Shown here: positions 46,129 to 54,524 of the stretch, in pieces
Position numbering within the stretch: the first letter of the stretch is position 1
Layout: every line of letters starts with the position of its first letter
Assembly (NCBI RefSeq): GCF_019160155.1
Contig: NZ_JAFNIH010000035.1
Span: 186,001-250,000 of the forward strand
DNA: 64,000 bases
Source of the DNA: Pinisolibacter aquiterrae
GTDB taxonomy: Bacteria; Pseudomonadota; Alphaproteobacteria; Rhizobiales; Ancalomicrobiaceae
Reading direction: 5' to 3'
Notes under the pieces: generated by a model
What the model was told of the DNA's origin: nothing
The model's input: the letters and a program-made list of their open reading frames with translations, nothing else
The model's database searches: none
Made by a program: the position numbers and the translations under genes

Positions 46129-46191
46129 CCTAATCGGCGTTAATCATGACAACGCAGCTTTGGGAAGCCATCGTTCCCCACGGAGTCCGCC

Positions 46192-47376
46192 ATGTCCACA
46201 AGTCCGATTCTCTCGACCGGTGTTCGTCAGAACCTCAACTCGCTGCAGTCGATCAAGACGAACCAGACCATGACCGAGAGCCGTCTGGCCACCGGCAAGA
46301 AGGTCAACACCGCACTCGACAACCCGGTCAACTATTTCACCTCCGCCTCGCTCAACGATCGCGCCGGTGATCTGACCAATCTTCTCGACGGCGTGGCGAA
46401 TTCGATCCAGACGCTTCAGGCGGCCTCGAACGGCATCGAGTCGATCACCTCGCTGGTGAAGGACGCGCAGTCGGCCGCCAAGCAGGCGCTGCAGACCGCC
46501 GACAGCGAGACCGACGCGATCGTCACCGGCTCGGTCGAGGATCTGACCAAGGCCAAGAATCTGGTGACCGACCTCGGCGTCGCCGACGGCACCGACTTCA
46601 CCATCACCACCGGCAATTCCTTGACCGGCACCTCGGTGAAGACCTTCACCATCGGCACCGGCTCGGGCGAATATGCCACCGTCGGCGCGTTGCTGAAGGC
46701 GATCAACGCCTCCTCGCTCGACGTCTCCGCCGTCATCGACGACAACGGCGCCATCGAGATCGAAGAGACCGGCGGCGAAGATCTGTCCATCATCGGCTCG
46801 GCCGCGACGATCACGGCGCTCGGCTTCTCGACCACGGCGTCGTCCGACACCGCCGAGACCTCCGAGACTCGCGACGCCTATCGCCAGCAGTTCAACGACA
46901 TCCTCGGCCAGATCGACCAGATGGCGAAGGACTCCGGCTACAACGGCATCAACCTCTTGATGGGCAACGACCTCACGACGATCCTGAACGAGAAGACCGG
47001 CTCGGATCAGTCGAAGATGGTCATCAACGGTACGGTCTTCAACTCGTCGGGTCTCGGTCTCGATACCGAGAACGAGGGCGGATTCCAGACCAACAAGCAG
47101 GTCAACAAGATCCTCGACACCTTGTCCTCGGCGCTGATGACGCTTCGAACGCAGTCGTCGACCTTCGGTTCGAACCTCGCCATCGTCCAGGCACGACAGG
47201 ACTTCACCAACAACATGGTGTCGACCCTGACGACCGGCGCCGACGGGCTCGTGGCCGCCGACACCAATTCGGAATCCGCCAATCTGCTGGCGCTCCAGAC
47301 CCGACAGAGCCTGTCGACCAAGGCCCTGTCGCTGGCCAACCAGGCCGATCAGAGCGTGCTGCAGCTGTTCGGCTGA
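46192..47376 (+). CDS. Flagellin 2
   Basis: A 394-residue filament subunit, close to flagellin 1 throughout: same LSTGVRQNLNSLQSIK start, same LANQADQSVLQLFG end. Differences are scattered in the middle and include YFTSASL for FFTSASL. It precedes flbT and flaF, which regulate and assist flagellin production. A CtrA box lies 63 bp upstream. Confidence 0.95.
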   Translation: MSTSPILSTGVRQNLNSLQSIKTNQTMTESRLATGKKVNTALDNPVNYFTSASLNDRAGDLTNLLDGVANSIQTLQAASNGIESITSLVKDAQSAAKQALQTADSETDAIVTGSVEDLTKAKNLVTDLGVADGTDFTITTGNSLTGTSVKTFTIGTGSGEYATVGALLKAINASSLDVSAVIDDNGAIEIEETGGEDLSIIGSAATITALGFSTTASSDTAETSETRDAYRQQFNDILGQIDQMAKDSGYNGINLLMGNDLTTILNEKTGSDQSKMVINGTVFNSSGLGLDTENEGGFQTNKQVNKILDTLSSALMTLRTQSSTFGSNLAIVQARQDFTNNMVSTLTTGADGLVAADTNSESANLLALQTRQSLSTKALSLANQADQSVLQLFG

Positions 47377-47522
47377 GGCCGAACCACACGGAAGAGACGA
47401 GGGCCTCTCGGTGGGCGGGCGCGACGACCTCGCGTCCGCTTCGCCGTATCCGGGCCGAGCCTCGTCGCCTTGGGGCGAACCGCACGCGGAGCGGGGCTTC
47501 CGCAACAGTCGAGGAGAGGGCG

Positions 47523-47906
47523 ATGACGCTCAAGGTGGAGATCAAGCCGGGCGAGCGCATCATCATCGGCGAGAGCCTGATCACCAACGGTGGTGGTCGG
47601 GCCAAGCTCTTCATCGAGGGCGATGCGCCGATCCTGCGCGAAAAAGACGTGTTGCCTGCGCGTCAGGCGGACACGCCGGCAAAGCTGGTCTATCTGGCCG
47701 TGCAGCTGATCTATCTGAAACGCGGAGACGAAACCGTCTTAGAGGAGTACCGAGCCTTGGCGAAGGACTTCGGAGAGGCCGCGCCGGGCGCTCGTGACAT
47801 TCTCGATGCGATCGATAACTGCCTATTAATCGGCGATTTCTATAAAGGGATCAAACAGGCGAAGCGTCTGATCGAATACGAGGAGCAGCGGATCCATCAT
47901 GTATAA
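47523..47906 (+). CDS. flbT: Flagellar biosynthesis repressor FlbT
   Basis: A 127-residue protein with LKVEIKPGERIIIGESLITNGGGRAKLFIEGDAPILREKD, the FlbT signature. In Caulobacter FlbT binds flagellin mRNA and promotes its decay when no hook is present, so it couples filament synthesis to assembly. GAGGAG precedes the ATG. Its end overlaps flaF by 8 nt. Confidence 0.95.
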   Translation: MTLKVEIKPGERIIIGESLITNGGGRAKLFIEGDAPILREKDVLPARQADTPAKLVYLAVQLIYLKRGDETVLEEYRALAKDFGEAAPGARDILDAIDNCLLIGDFYKGIKQAKRLIEYEEQRIHHV

Positions 47907-48264
47907 CAATCATGCCGCACGTGCCTATCAGCAGACCCGGCGCGCCGTGGTCACCGGACGCGATCTGGAATCGATGCTTCTCCTCAAGGCCGCCGCTCAG
48001 CTCCAGGCGGTTCGTGATCATTGGGACACCCGTCGGGACGAACTTCTCAACGCCCTGACCTACAATCGCAAGCTCTGGACCGTGCTGATCGATCTCATCC
48101 TGCGCCCGAGCAATCCGCTGCCGCAGGAAGACAAGAACAACCTGTTCAACATCTCGATCTTCATCTTCAAGCACACGATCGAGGTTCAGGCCGATCCGTC
48201 GCCGGAGGGGATCGCGCCCTTGGTCGACATCAACCGGGCGATCGCCGAAGGGCTGCGCTCCTGA
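47899..48264 (+). CDS. flaF: Flagellar biosynthesis regulator FlaF
   Basis: A 121-residue protein with AARAYQQTRRAVVTGRDLE, LTYNRKLWTVLIDLI and NLFNISIFIFKHTIE, the FlaF pattern. FlaF is needed for flagellin secretion or translation and works opposite to FlbT. It overlaps the end of flbT by 8 nt and ends before a strong hairpin. Confidence 0.93.
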   Translation: MYNNHAARAYQQTRRAVVTGRDLESMLLLKAAAQLQAVRDHWDTRRDELLNALTYNRKLWTVLIDLILRPSNPLPQEDKNNLFNISIFIFKHTIEVQADPSPEGIAPLVDINRAIAEGLRS

Positions 48265-48290
48265 GCGACCCGGAATGTCTGCCTCATGCA

Positions 48291-48313
48291 ACGGCCGCCC
48301 CTCGGGCGGCCGT
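48291..48313 (+). terminator. Terminator after flaF
   Basis: ACGGCCGCCC and GGGCGGCCGT form a 10-bp stem with a CTC loop, 27 bp after the flaF stop. A short T-containing tail follows. Confidence 0.8.
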
Positions 48314-48426
48314 CGTCGTTCGTGGGGGGGGGCGCGCATCTCTGGGGTGTGGGGCGTTCGTGAACGGCGGTGAGGCTTCGGCCCGGCGTGTCGTTCCCGG
48401 CCTCTGGGGCGCCGTCGACGGCTTGC

Positions 48427-49176
48427 TCAGGCGCGCGGCGGCCAGAAGCGCGAGGCGGGATCGCCGACGAAGTCGATCGGGCCGGTGTGGGAGAGGCTGC
48501 CGAGCGTGTCGAGCCAGAGGGTGCCGCCGAGGGCGCGCCAGCGGCGGCAGAAGCCGAAGTCCTCGCTCAGATATTCGCCGGTGTCGGGATCGATCAGGCA
48601 TTCGAACAGGGCATGGGCCGCGCCGCCGCCGGCGCCGGAGGCGGTGTGGACGTGATCGCTGCGATAGGCGGTCTCGGGGTGAGCGGCGACCATTCTCTCC
48701 AGTACGGAGCGCTTCATCAGCATGAAGCCGGTGCCGCAATAGACGCCGGTGACGAAGCCGTCCCGCGTCGCCAGGGCCTCGCCGGTCTCGAACTGGCCGA
48801 CGTAGTGGAGGAGGGCGGTGCGCGGGTCCTCGGGGTGCTTCAGCGTCGCCGGCTGCTCCCAGCGCAGCGCCTTCAGCGGATACATGCCGGCGACGACGTC
48901 CGCGTCGAAGTCGAGCATTCGCTTCACCTGCTCCGGGCGGAAGCCGATGTCGGCATCGATGAACATCATGTGGGAGGCGGTCGATCCGCCGAGGAAATGC
49001 GCGACCAGCGTGTTGCGGCTGCGGGTGATCAGCGAGTCCTTGCCGAGCAGGTTCACGGAGACGTCGAACCCCATCTCCGGCGCGCTCCGGGTGAGATCGA
49101 GGACCGACAACATGTAGGCGGTCGTCACTTGACCGCCGTAGGCCGGGGTGGCGAGGTAGATCTCGGGGCGCGACAT
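48427..49176 (-). CDS. Putative flagellin-linked glycosyltransferase 3
   Basis: A 249-residue relative of the two enzymes at 42264 and 43123. It shares IYLATPAYGG (near 6-15), MMFIDADIGF with the DxD (near 70-79), MYPLK, GTGFMLMKRSVL and EDFGFCRRWRALGGTLW. It begins 37 bp after flgN, so it is likely co-transcribed with flgI-flgJ-flgN. Like the others it has no signal or membrane segment. Its acceptor is unknown. Confidence 0.7.
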   Translation of the reverse strand: MSRPEIYLATPAYGGQVTTAYMLSVLDLTRSAPEMGFDVSVNLLGKDSLITRSRNTLVAHFLGGSTASHMMFIDADIGFRPEQVKRMLDFDADVVAGMYPLKALRWEQPATLKHPEDPRTALLHYVGQFETGEALATRDGFVTGVYCGTGFMLMKRSVLERMVAAHPETAYRSDHVHTASGAGGGAAHALFECLIDPDTGEYLSEDFGFCRRWRALGGTLWLDTLGSLSHTGPIDFVGDPASRFWPPRA

Positions 49177-49213
49177 AGGGCGTCCTCGTGGATGGCGTCG
49201 AGTGGTGAGGCCG

Positions 49214-49708
49214 TCAACTGCGGCGATCGACGGCGATGCCGCGGGCGGCGAAGCGGGAGGAGGCGAGGGCGGCGGCGTCGCGGCCATAGGTGCGCGGCGC
49301 GGCCTGACGGCCGACGCTGGCGGAGACGTTGCGGACGATACCCTCGGCGACCTCGCGGGCGATGGCGAGCACGCCGAGATTGGCGCGGACCTTCTCGATC
49401 GCGGCGAGATGGTCGTCACGCATCCGGGAGAGACGCTCGGGGATCAGCCGCGAGATCGTCTCGAATTCGTTCTTCAGCCGCGTGCGGATCTGGAGATAGT
49501 GGCCGAGCTGGGCGTTCTTGCGGGTGATCACGTCGGTGGCGGCGAAGAGGCGCCCGGCGCGGACGAGCGCGGTCTCCTCCTCGATGGTCTCCATCAACGC
49601 CCCCATGGCGGCCTCGAACTCGGCGACGAAGGCGCGGGCCTCGTCGGCGGTGCGGATGGCGCGGTCACCCGCCTGGGCGGCCTGGATCAGGACGAGATCG
49701 GGGGTCAT
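49214..49708 (-). CDS. FlgN-like flagellar chaperone
   Basis: A 164-residue helical protein (EARAFVAEFEAAMGALMETIEEETALVRAGRLFAATDVITRKNAQLGHYLQI) in the place of flgN, just after flgJ. FlgN delivers FlgK and FlgL to the export gate. Sequence similarity is weak and the call rests largely on context. Its ATG overlaps the flgJ stop (ATGA). Confidence 0.6.
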   Translation of the reverse strand: MTPDLVLIQAAQAGDRAIRTADEARAFVAEFEAAMGALMETIEEETALVRAGRLFAATDVITRKNAQLGHYLQIRTRLKNEFETISRLIPERLSRMRDDHLAAIEKVRANLGVLAIAREVAEGIVRNVSASVGRQAAPRTYGRDAAALASSRFAARGIAVDRRS

Positions 49709-50031
49709 GCGCGGGCGCCTTCCTGTACACCGAGGAGATCGCGATAGACCGAGTCGGCGATGCCCACGCCGCCGGCCTTGGAGATGGTTTGGGCATATTG
49801 ATCGACCAGCATGCCGCGCCAGGTCTCCTCGGCCTGTCCGCCGCCGAAGGGGGCCTCGGTGGAGAGGCCGGCGAACATCTGCTTGAGCATGGTGGCGAGA
49901 TAGACCTGTTCGAATTCGGTCGCCTGGGCGCGGGCCTTCTCCTCGCGGGTGGCGGTCTTGGGCAGGGTGGTGGGGACCTGATGCAGGGCCGGGGCGGAGA
50001 CCGCGAGGGAGAGGGTGGCGTCGTAACCCAT
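49705..50031 (-). CDS. flgJ: Rod-binding protein FlgJ (N-terminal domain only)
   Basis: A 108-residue protein equal to the rod-capping domain of FlgJ: ATEFEQVYLATMLKQMFAGL and ETWRGMLVDQYAQTISKAGGVGIAD. The muramidase domain of enteric FlgJ is absent, as usual in alphaproteobacteria. It starts at ATG 50031, overlapping the flgI stop in a TGATG junction. A GTG one codon upstream is also possible. Confidence 0.85.
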   Translation of the reverse strand: MGYDATLSLAVSAPALHQVPTTLPKTATREEKARAQATEFEQVYLATMLKQMFAGLSTEAPFGGGQAEETWRGMLVDQYAQTISKAGGVGIADSVYRDLLGVQEGARA

Positions 50032-51155
50032 CACATCACCTCGATTTCGGCCTGGAGGGCACCGGAGGCCTTGATCGCCTGGAGAATGGTGATCATGTCG
50101 CGCGGGCCGACGCCGAGCGCGTTGAGGCCGTCGACCAGTTCACGCAGCGAGACGGTCTGCTGGATGATGCCGAGCTTCTTCTTGTCCTGGGTGTCGACCG
50201 TGACCTGGGTGCGCGGCACCACCACGGTCTGGCCCTGGCCGAAGGGGTTGGGCTGGCTCACCTCGGGGATCTCGGAGACGGTGACGGTCAGATTGCCCTG
50301 GGCGACGGCGACGGTGGAGACGCGCACGTCCTGGCCCATGACGATGATGCCGGTCGCCTCGTCGATCACCACCTTGGCCGGCAGATCGGGCTCGACCGCC
50401 AGTTGCTCGATGTCGGTGATGAGGTCGACGATGTTGCCGTTGAACTTCGGCGGCAGGGTGAGGCGGACGGTCGAGGGATCGATCGGCTCGGCCGAGGGCA
50501 CGCCGATCAGATCGTTGATCGCCATGGCGATGCGGCGGGCGGTGGTGAAGTCGGGGTTGCGCAGGGCGAGACGCACGGTGCTCTGGGCGCCGAGCTTGAA
50601 CTCGACCTCGCGTTCGACCAGGGCGCCGTTGGCGATGCGGGCGGAGGTCGGAACGCCGCGCGTCACCGAGGCGGCGTCGCCCTTGGCGGTGAAGCCGCCG
50701 ACGGCGAGCGCGCCTTGGGCGATGGCGTAGGCCTCGCCGTCGGCGCCGATCAGCGGGGTCACCAGGAGGGTGCCGCCCTGGAGGCTCTTGGCGTCGCCGA
50801 GGGCGGAGATCGACACGTCGATGCGGGTGCCCTGGGTGGCGAAGGGGGGGAGATTGGCCGTCACCATCACGGCGGCGACGTTGGCGGTGCGCATCGAGGC
50901 GCCGCGGGTGTTGACGCCCATGCGTTCCAACATCGCCTGCAGCGACTGTTTGGTGAAGGGCGCGTTGTTGAGGCTGTCGCCGGTGCCGGCGAGACCCACG
51001 ACGATGCCGTAGCCGACGAGTTGGTTCTCGCGGACGCCCTCGATCGAGGCGAGGTCCTTGATGCGCGAGGCGGCGGCCAAGCTCTCGGCCGTGGGGCCGA
51101 AGGCGAAGGCGGCGACCAGGACCGCGCGGACGAGGGTACGGCTGTAGCTGAACAT
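50031..51155 (-). CDS. flgI: Flagellar P-ring protein FlgI
   Basis: A 374-residue periplasmic protein with a signal peptide ending ESLAAA. SRIKDLASIEGVRENQLVGYGIVVGLAGTGD and the end GVGPRDMITILQAIKASGALQAEIEVM are typical. It forms the peptidoglycan ring of the basal body. The ATG at 51155 (GGGGAG 11 nt upstream) is preferred to one 11 codons earlier. Confidence 0.95.
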   Translation of the reverse strand: MFSYSRTLVRAVLVAAFAFGPTAESLAAASRIKDLASIEGVRENQLVGYGIVVGLAGTGDSLNNAPFTKQSLQAMLERMGVNTRGASMRTANVAAVMVTANLPPFATQGTRIDVSISALGDAKSLQGGTLLVTPLIGADGEAYAIAQGALAVGGFTAKGDAASVTRGVPTSARIANGALVEREVEFKLGAQSTVRLALRNPDFTTARRIAMAINDLIGVPSAEPIDPSTVRLTLPPKFNGNIVDLITDIEQLAVEPDLPAKVVIDEATGIIVMGQDVRVSTVAVAQGNLTVTVSEIPEVSQPNPFGQGQTVVVPRTQVTVDTQDKKKLGIIQQTVSLRELVDGLNALGVGPRDMITILQAIKASGALQAEIEVM

Positions 51156-51378
51156 CGATGGAGATCTCCCCAAATCTCGCGTCTTCATCTGCGAAGGCCG
51201 TGCCAGATCGAGGGGCTCGCGCGCCGTCCCGCCAAGTCGCTGAAACGAAAGGCCGACCGCCGCGCGGGCGGGATCCGGCGGCGGCGGCGGGATCGCGCGA
51301 GGGGCAAATCGTGCCGATTCGTGCTAGACAGATGCGGTGACCCGTCGGCAAAACCTGCCGAGGGCGAGGAGGGGCGAC

Positions 51379-51810
51379 GTGGCGATCAGGATCGACGGAC
51401 CGGGACGGACGGGCGGGCTCCAGGGAACCGTGCCGGGGCGGCGGACCGAGGGCACCGGCGCGGCCTTCACGCTGCCCGATCAGGACGCGCCGTCCCGCGC
51501 GGCGGTGACGGGAGGTCCGGTCGGCGTCTCCGACGTCGCGAGCCTCCTGGCGCTCCAGGCGATCCCGAACGTCGACCCGCGCGAGAAGCGCCGCAAGGCG
51601 GTGCGTCATGGGCTCGATCTGCTCGACGTGCTCGAGGAGGTGAAGCTCGATCTGCTCGGCGGCGGCGTGCCGGTGGAGCGGCTGGAGCGGCTCGTCGCGC
51701 TTCTCGGTCGGCGCGAGCCGTCGGGCGAGGAGAAACTCGACGCTCTCGTCGCCGACATCGAGCTTCGGGCGCGCGTGGAGCTCGCCAAATACGGCCGCTT
51801 CCCCGATTGA
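51379..51810 (+). CDS. fliX: Flagellar assembly regulator FliX
   Basis: A 143-residue protein with the FliX ending DPREKRRKAVRHGLDLLDVLEEVKLDLLGGGVPVERLERL and RARVELAKYGRF. In Caulobacter FliX controls FlbD, the activator of sigma-54 flagellar promoters, and helps early assembly. The start is GTG 51379 after GAGGAGGGG. It is divergent from flgI. No flbD gene is in the window. Confidence 0.85.
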   Translation: MAIRIDGPGRTGGLQGTVPGRRTEGTGAAFTLPDQDAPSRAAVTGGPVGVSDVASLLALQAIPNVDPREKRRKAVRHGLDLLDVLEEVKLDLLGGGVPVERLERLVALLGRREPSGEEKLDALVADIELRARVELAKYGRFPD

Positions 51811-52014
51811 ACGGCCGATCGGGCGGCGTCCGGCCGGCCCGGCTCCTGGAATTTCTTGGGACCATTGGATATTCGTCGGCGTACTGCCGAGAATTTGTCC
51901 ACTTCCGGCACGCTTTCTACGTGACCTTTCCGTCTCGTCGTTGTATTGGGGCGCCGCGACGGCCGATCATGATCCATCGGCCGTGCCCGGACCAACGTGG
52001 ACCTGGAAGGGAGC

Positions 52015-52431
52015 ATGATGTCGGTCGTAGTCACTGATTATCGCCCGTCGGACGACGAACCCTTCATGAACGAACGCCAGCGCGAGTACTTCCGTAAGAA
52101 GTTGCTCGACTGGAAGGACGACATCCTGAAGGAATCGCGCGAGACGTTGCAGCATCTCGCCGACGAGAGTCAGAACCATCCGGATCTCGCCGATCGCGCC
52201 TCCTCGGAGACCGATCGCGCGATCGAACTCAGAGCCCGCGACCGTCAGCGCAAGCTGATCTCCAAGATCGACGCCGCCCTGAAGCGGCTCGAGGACGGCA
52301 GTTACGGCTATTGCGAGGAGACCGGCGAACCCATCTCGCTGAAGCGCCTCGACGCCCGCCCGATCGCCACGTTGTCGATCGAAGCGCAGGAGCGTCACGA
52401 GCGTCGCGAACGGGTCTATCGGGACGATTGA
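52015..52431 (+). CDS. dksA: DksA-type RNA polymerase-binding regulator
   Basis: A 138-residue protein. The coiled-coil region RQREYFRKKLLDWKDDILKESRETLQHLADE and the globular GSYGYCEETGEPISLKRLDARPIATLSIEAQERHERRE identify DksA. Only one of the four zinc-ligand cysteines of E. coli DksA remains, as in other rhizobial DksA proteins. With ppGpp it adjusts transcription. ATG 52015 (GGAAGGG upstream) or 52018 starts it. Confidence 0.92.
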   Translation: MMSVVVTDYRPSDDEPFMNERQREYFRKKLLDWKDDILKESRETLQHLADESQNHPDLADRASSETDRAIELRARDRQRKLISKIDAALKRLEDGSYGYCEETGEPISLKRLDARPIATLSIEAQERHERRERVYRDD

Positions 52432-52461
52432 GCCCGAGGCGATCTTCGTCATCGAAACGAG

Positions 52462-52499
52462 AGAGGCGCGGTTCCCGGGGAGAGGGGAGCCGCGCCTCT
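52462..52499 (+). terminator. Terminator after dksA
   Basis: AGAGGCGCGGTTCCC and GGGAGCCGCGCCTCT form an almost perfect 15-bp stem followed by TCTTTT, 30 bp after the dksA stop. Confidence 0.9.
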
Positions 52500-52663
52500 T
52501 CTTTTCGTCGCCTCGCCGCGGATCTGGGGAGAACGGCGGGCGACGGATGGGCCTCTCGACACTCTCGTCCGGTCTCGGGGAGCGACCGGCGAGAGGGGGA
52601 CGTCGGGAGGCGGTTCCGGGGAGGGGATCGCGGATCGGGTGGGGAGGCCCGATCCGCGCGCGA

Positions 52664-53434
52664 TCAGAAGGGCATCAGCACGTCCATGACCTGGGTGCCG
52701 TAGCGGGCCTGTTGGACGTCGGTGATCTGGCCACGGCCGCCGTAGGAGATGCGAGCCTCGGCGATCTTGGCGCTCTCGATGGTGTTGTCGGAGGCGATGT
52801 CCTCGGGACGGACGACGCCGGCGACGATCAGCTCGCGGATCTCGTTGTTGACCCGGACCTCCTGGCGGCCCTCGATGACGAGGTTGCCGTTGGGCAGGAC
52901 CTGGGTGACGAGGGCGGCGACGTTGGTCGACAGGGTCTCGGAACGGTCGACCGAGCCGGTGCCGGTCTGCGAGGTCTTGGTGGAGTTGGCGACGAGGTCG
53001 GAGGAGGCCATGCCGGCCGGCAGCAGCACCTTGTCGATGACCGCGCCGGGGACGCCGCCGACCGAGGTCGAGTCGGTCTCGGTGCGCGAGCGGCCGCTCT
53101 CGTTGGCGATCTTGGCCTTGTCGGTGATGACCACGGCGACGGTCAGGATGTCGCCGATGCGGCGCGCGCGCTGATCCTTGAAGAAGGCGCGGCTGCCCTT
53201 CGACCACAGCGAGTTCGGGGCGTAGGCGGCCGGCTCGGGCGTCGGCATCGGCATCGACACCGGCCGATAGCCGGGCTGGGCGGTGGGGTCGTCGATGGCG
53301 GCGAGCTTGGGCGCCTTGCCGACGTTCTCCAGGCGATCGATCGTCGAGGAGCACCCGGCGAGGGCGACGGCGGCGATCAGGAGCAGAGAACCGCGACGGA
53401 GCGCCGAGGCACGGACGAGGGAGAGAGCGAGCAT
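52664..53434 (-). CDS. flgH: Flagellar L-ring protein FlgH
   Basis: A 256-residue outer-membrane lipoprotein. The lipobox LAGC is near residues 24-27. SLWSKGSRAFFKDQRARRIGDILTVAV and LPNGNLVIEGRQEVRVNNEIRELIVAGVVRPEDI are the FlgH core. It forms the L-ring. It overlaps the flgA stop in a TGATG junction and ends the flgF-G-A-H operon. Confidence 0.95.
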   Translation of the reverse strand: MLALSLVRASALRRGSLLLIAAVALAGCSSTIDRLENVGKAPKLAAIDDPTAQPGYRPVSMPMPTPEPAAYAPNSLWSKGSRAFFKDQRARRIGDILTVAVVITDKAKIANESGRSRTETDSTSVGGVPGAVIDKVLLPAGMASSDLVANSTKTSQTGTGSVDRSETLSTNVAALVTQVLPNGNLVIEGRQEVRVNNEIRELIVAGVVRPEDIASDNTIESAKIAEARISYGGRGQITDVQQARYGTQVMDVLMPF

Positions 53435-54513
53435 CACTTGACGACCTTGCCGATGGAAGCCACGGCGGTGGCGGGGGCGGCGATCTCGACGAGACCGGGG
53501 CCGGCGACGGTGGCGTGTATCGTGCGTTTGGACTGGGGGTTGAGGACGGGGACCATGTCGCCGAGGGCGCCGGCCTGGAGGGCCTGGCCGCGCGCGGTGA
53601 CCTGGAGGGCGCGGGTGCGGAAGACGATGGTGACGGTTTCGCCGCGCGCGACGATCTGGGGGCGGGCGAAGTCGGCGGCGGCGACGGCCTGTCCGGCGCG
53701 GAGCGCGCAGCGGGCCTGACGGCCGACGATCTCGCTCGGATCGACGATCGAATGGAGCAGGCCGGAGCGGCTGCGGGGCTGGCGATCGACGCGGACGTCG
53801 TCGGCGGTGACGATGTCGCCGCGCGAGAGCGGGCGGTTCAAGACGGTGACGGCGGCGGTCTCGACCACCTGACCGCGCAGGTGGACGCGCTCGTTGCGTT
53901 CGCCCTGGTCGATCTGGACGAGGGCGTCGAAACGGCCGTTCATCGGGTTCAGCGACAGCGACACGATGCGGACCGGCACCTCGGCGCGGACGTCGGCGTG
54001 GCGCGGCTCGACCGGGGCATCGAAGACCACGTCGAGATCGTCGATCGAGACGTCGTCGGTGCGGCCGGGGCGGCGCAGCGCCTCGGTGGCGATCAGGCGG
54101 GCGATCTCGGTCGCCTCGACCGAGCGCGACAGGCGGGTGACGGAGATCTCGACGAGACCGTCGGCGCGGGCCGTGGCGAGGCCGGCGGCGCGGGCCATGT
54201 CGACCACGCGGGCGGCGGAGACGGGGCCGGTGGTGCCGAGATCGGGGGCCCGGAACAGCGGCCGGTCGGCGAGGGGGCCGGCGTCGTCGAAGAAGTCGCC
54301 GAGAGTGACGACGTCGCCGTTCACGCTCACCGAGGAGCGCAGCGTCGGCGCCTCGGCGCTGGCGGCCGGCGACGGGTCGATGATCGACAGCAGCAGGGTC
54401 GCGAGCAGGGCGAGGGTGGCGGCGCCGAGAAGTGTGCGGACCAGCCGCTCGCCGGCCTCGCCGGAACAGGAGAAGAGACAGGGGCGCGGGTCGCGCCGGG
54501 CCGAGTATTTCAT
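53434..54513 (-). CDS. flgA: Flagellar P-ring assembly chaperone FlgA
   Basis: A 359-residue protein with an N-terminal membrane segment (LLGAATLALLATLLLSI) that may be a signal anchor. Its C-terminal SAF domain holds NRPLSRGDIVTADDVRVDR and LRAGQAVAAADFARPQIVARGETV. FlgA aids P-ring formation. The ATG at 54513 has AGGAGG 8 nt upstream. It is longer than enteric FlgA because of the N-terminal half. Confidence 0.88.
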   Translation of the reverse strand: MKYSARRDPRPCLFSCSGEAGERLVRTLLGAATLALLATLLLSIIDPSPAASAEAPTLRSSVSVNGDVVTLGDFFDDAGPLADRPLFRAPDLGTTGPVSAARVVDMARAAGLATARADGLVEISVTRLSRSVEATEIARLIATEALRRPGRTDDVSIDDLDVVFDAPVEPRHADVRAEVPVRIVSLSLNPMNGRFDALVQIDQGERNERVHLRGQVVETAAVTVLNRPLSRGDIVTADDVRVDRQPRSRSGLLHSIVDPSEIVGRQARCALRAGQAVAAADFARPQIVARGETVTIVFRTRALQVTARGQALQAGALGDMVPVLNPQSKRTIHATVAGPGLVEIAAPATAVASIGKVVK

Positions 54514-54524
54514 CACGGGCCTCC

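Noticed and set aside
51200-51345. Possible sigma-54 elements before flgI and fliX (GGCAC...TTGC and GGCAAAACCTGC)
   Set aside because: The GG to GC spacing is 8 nt rather than the required 10.
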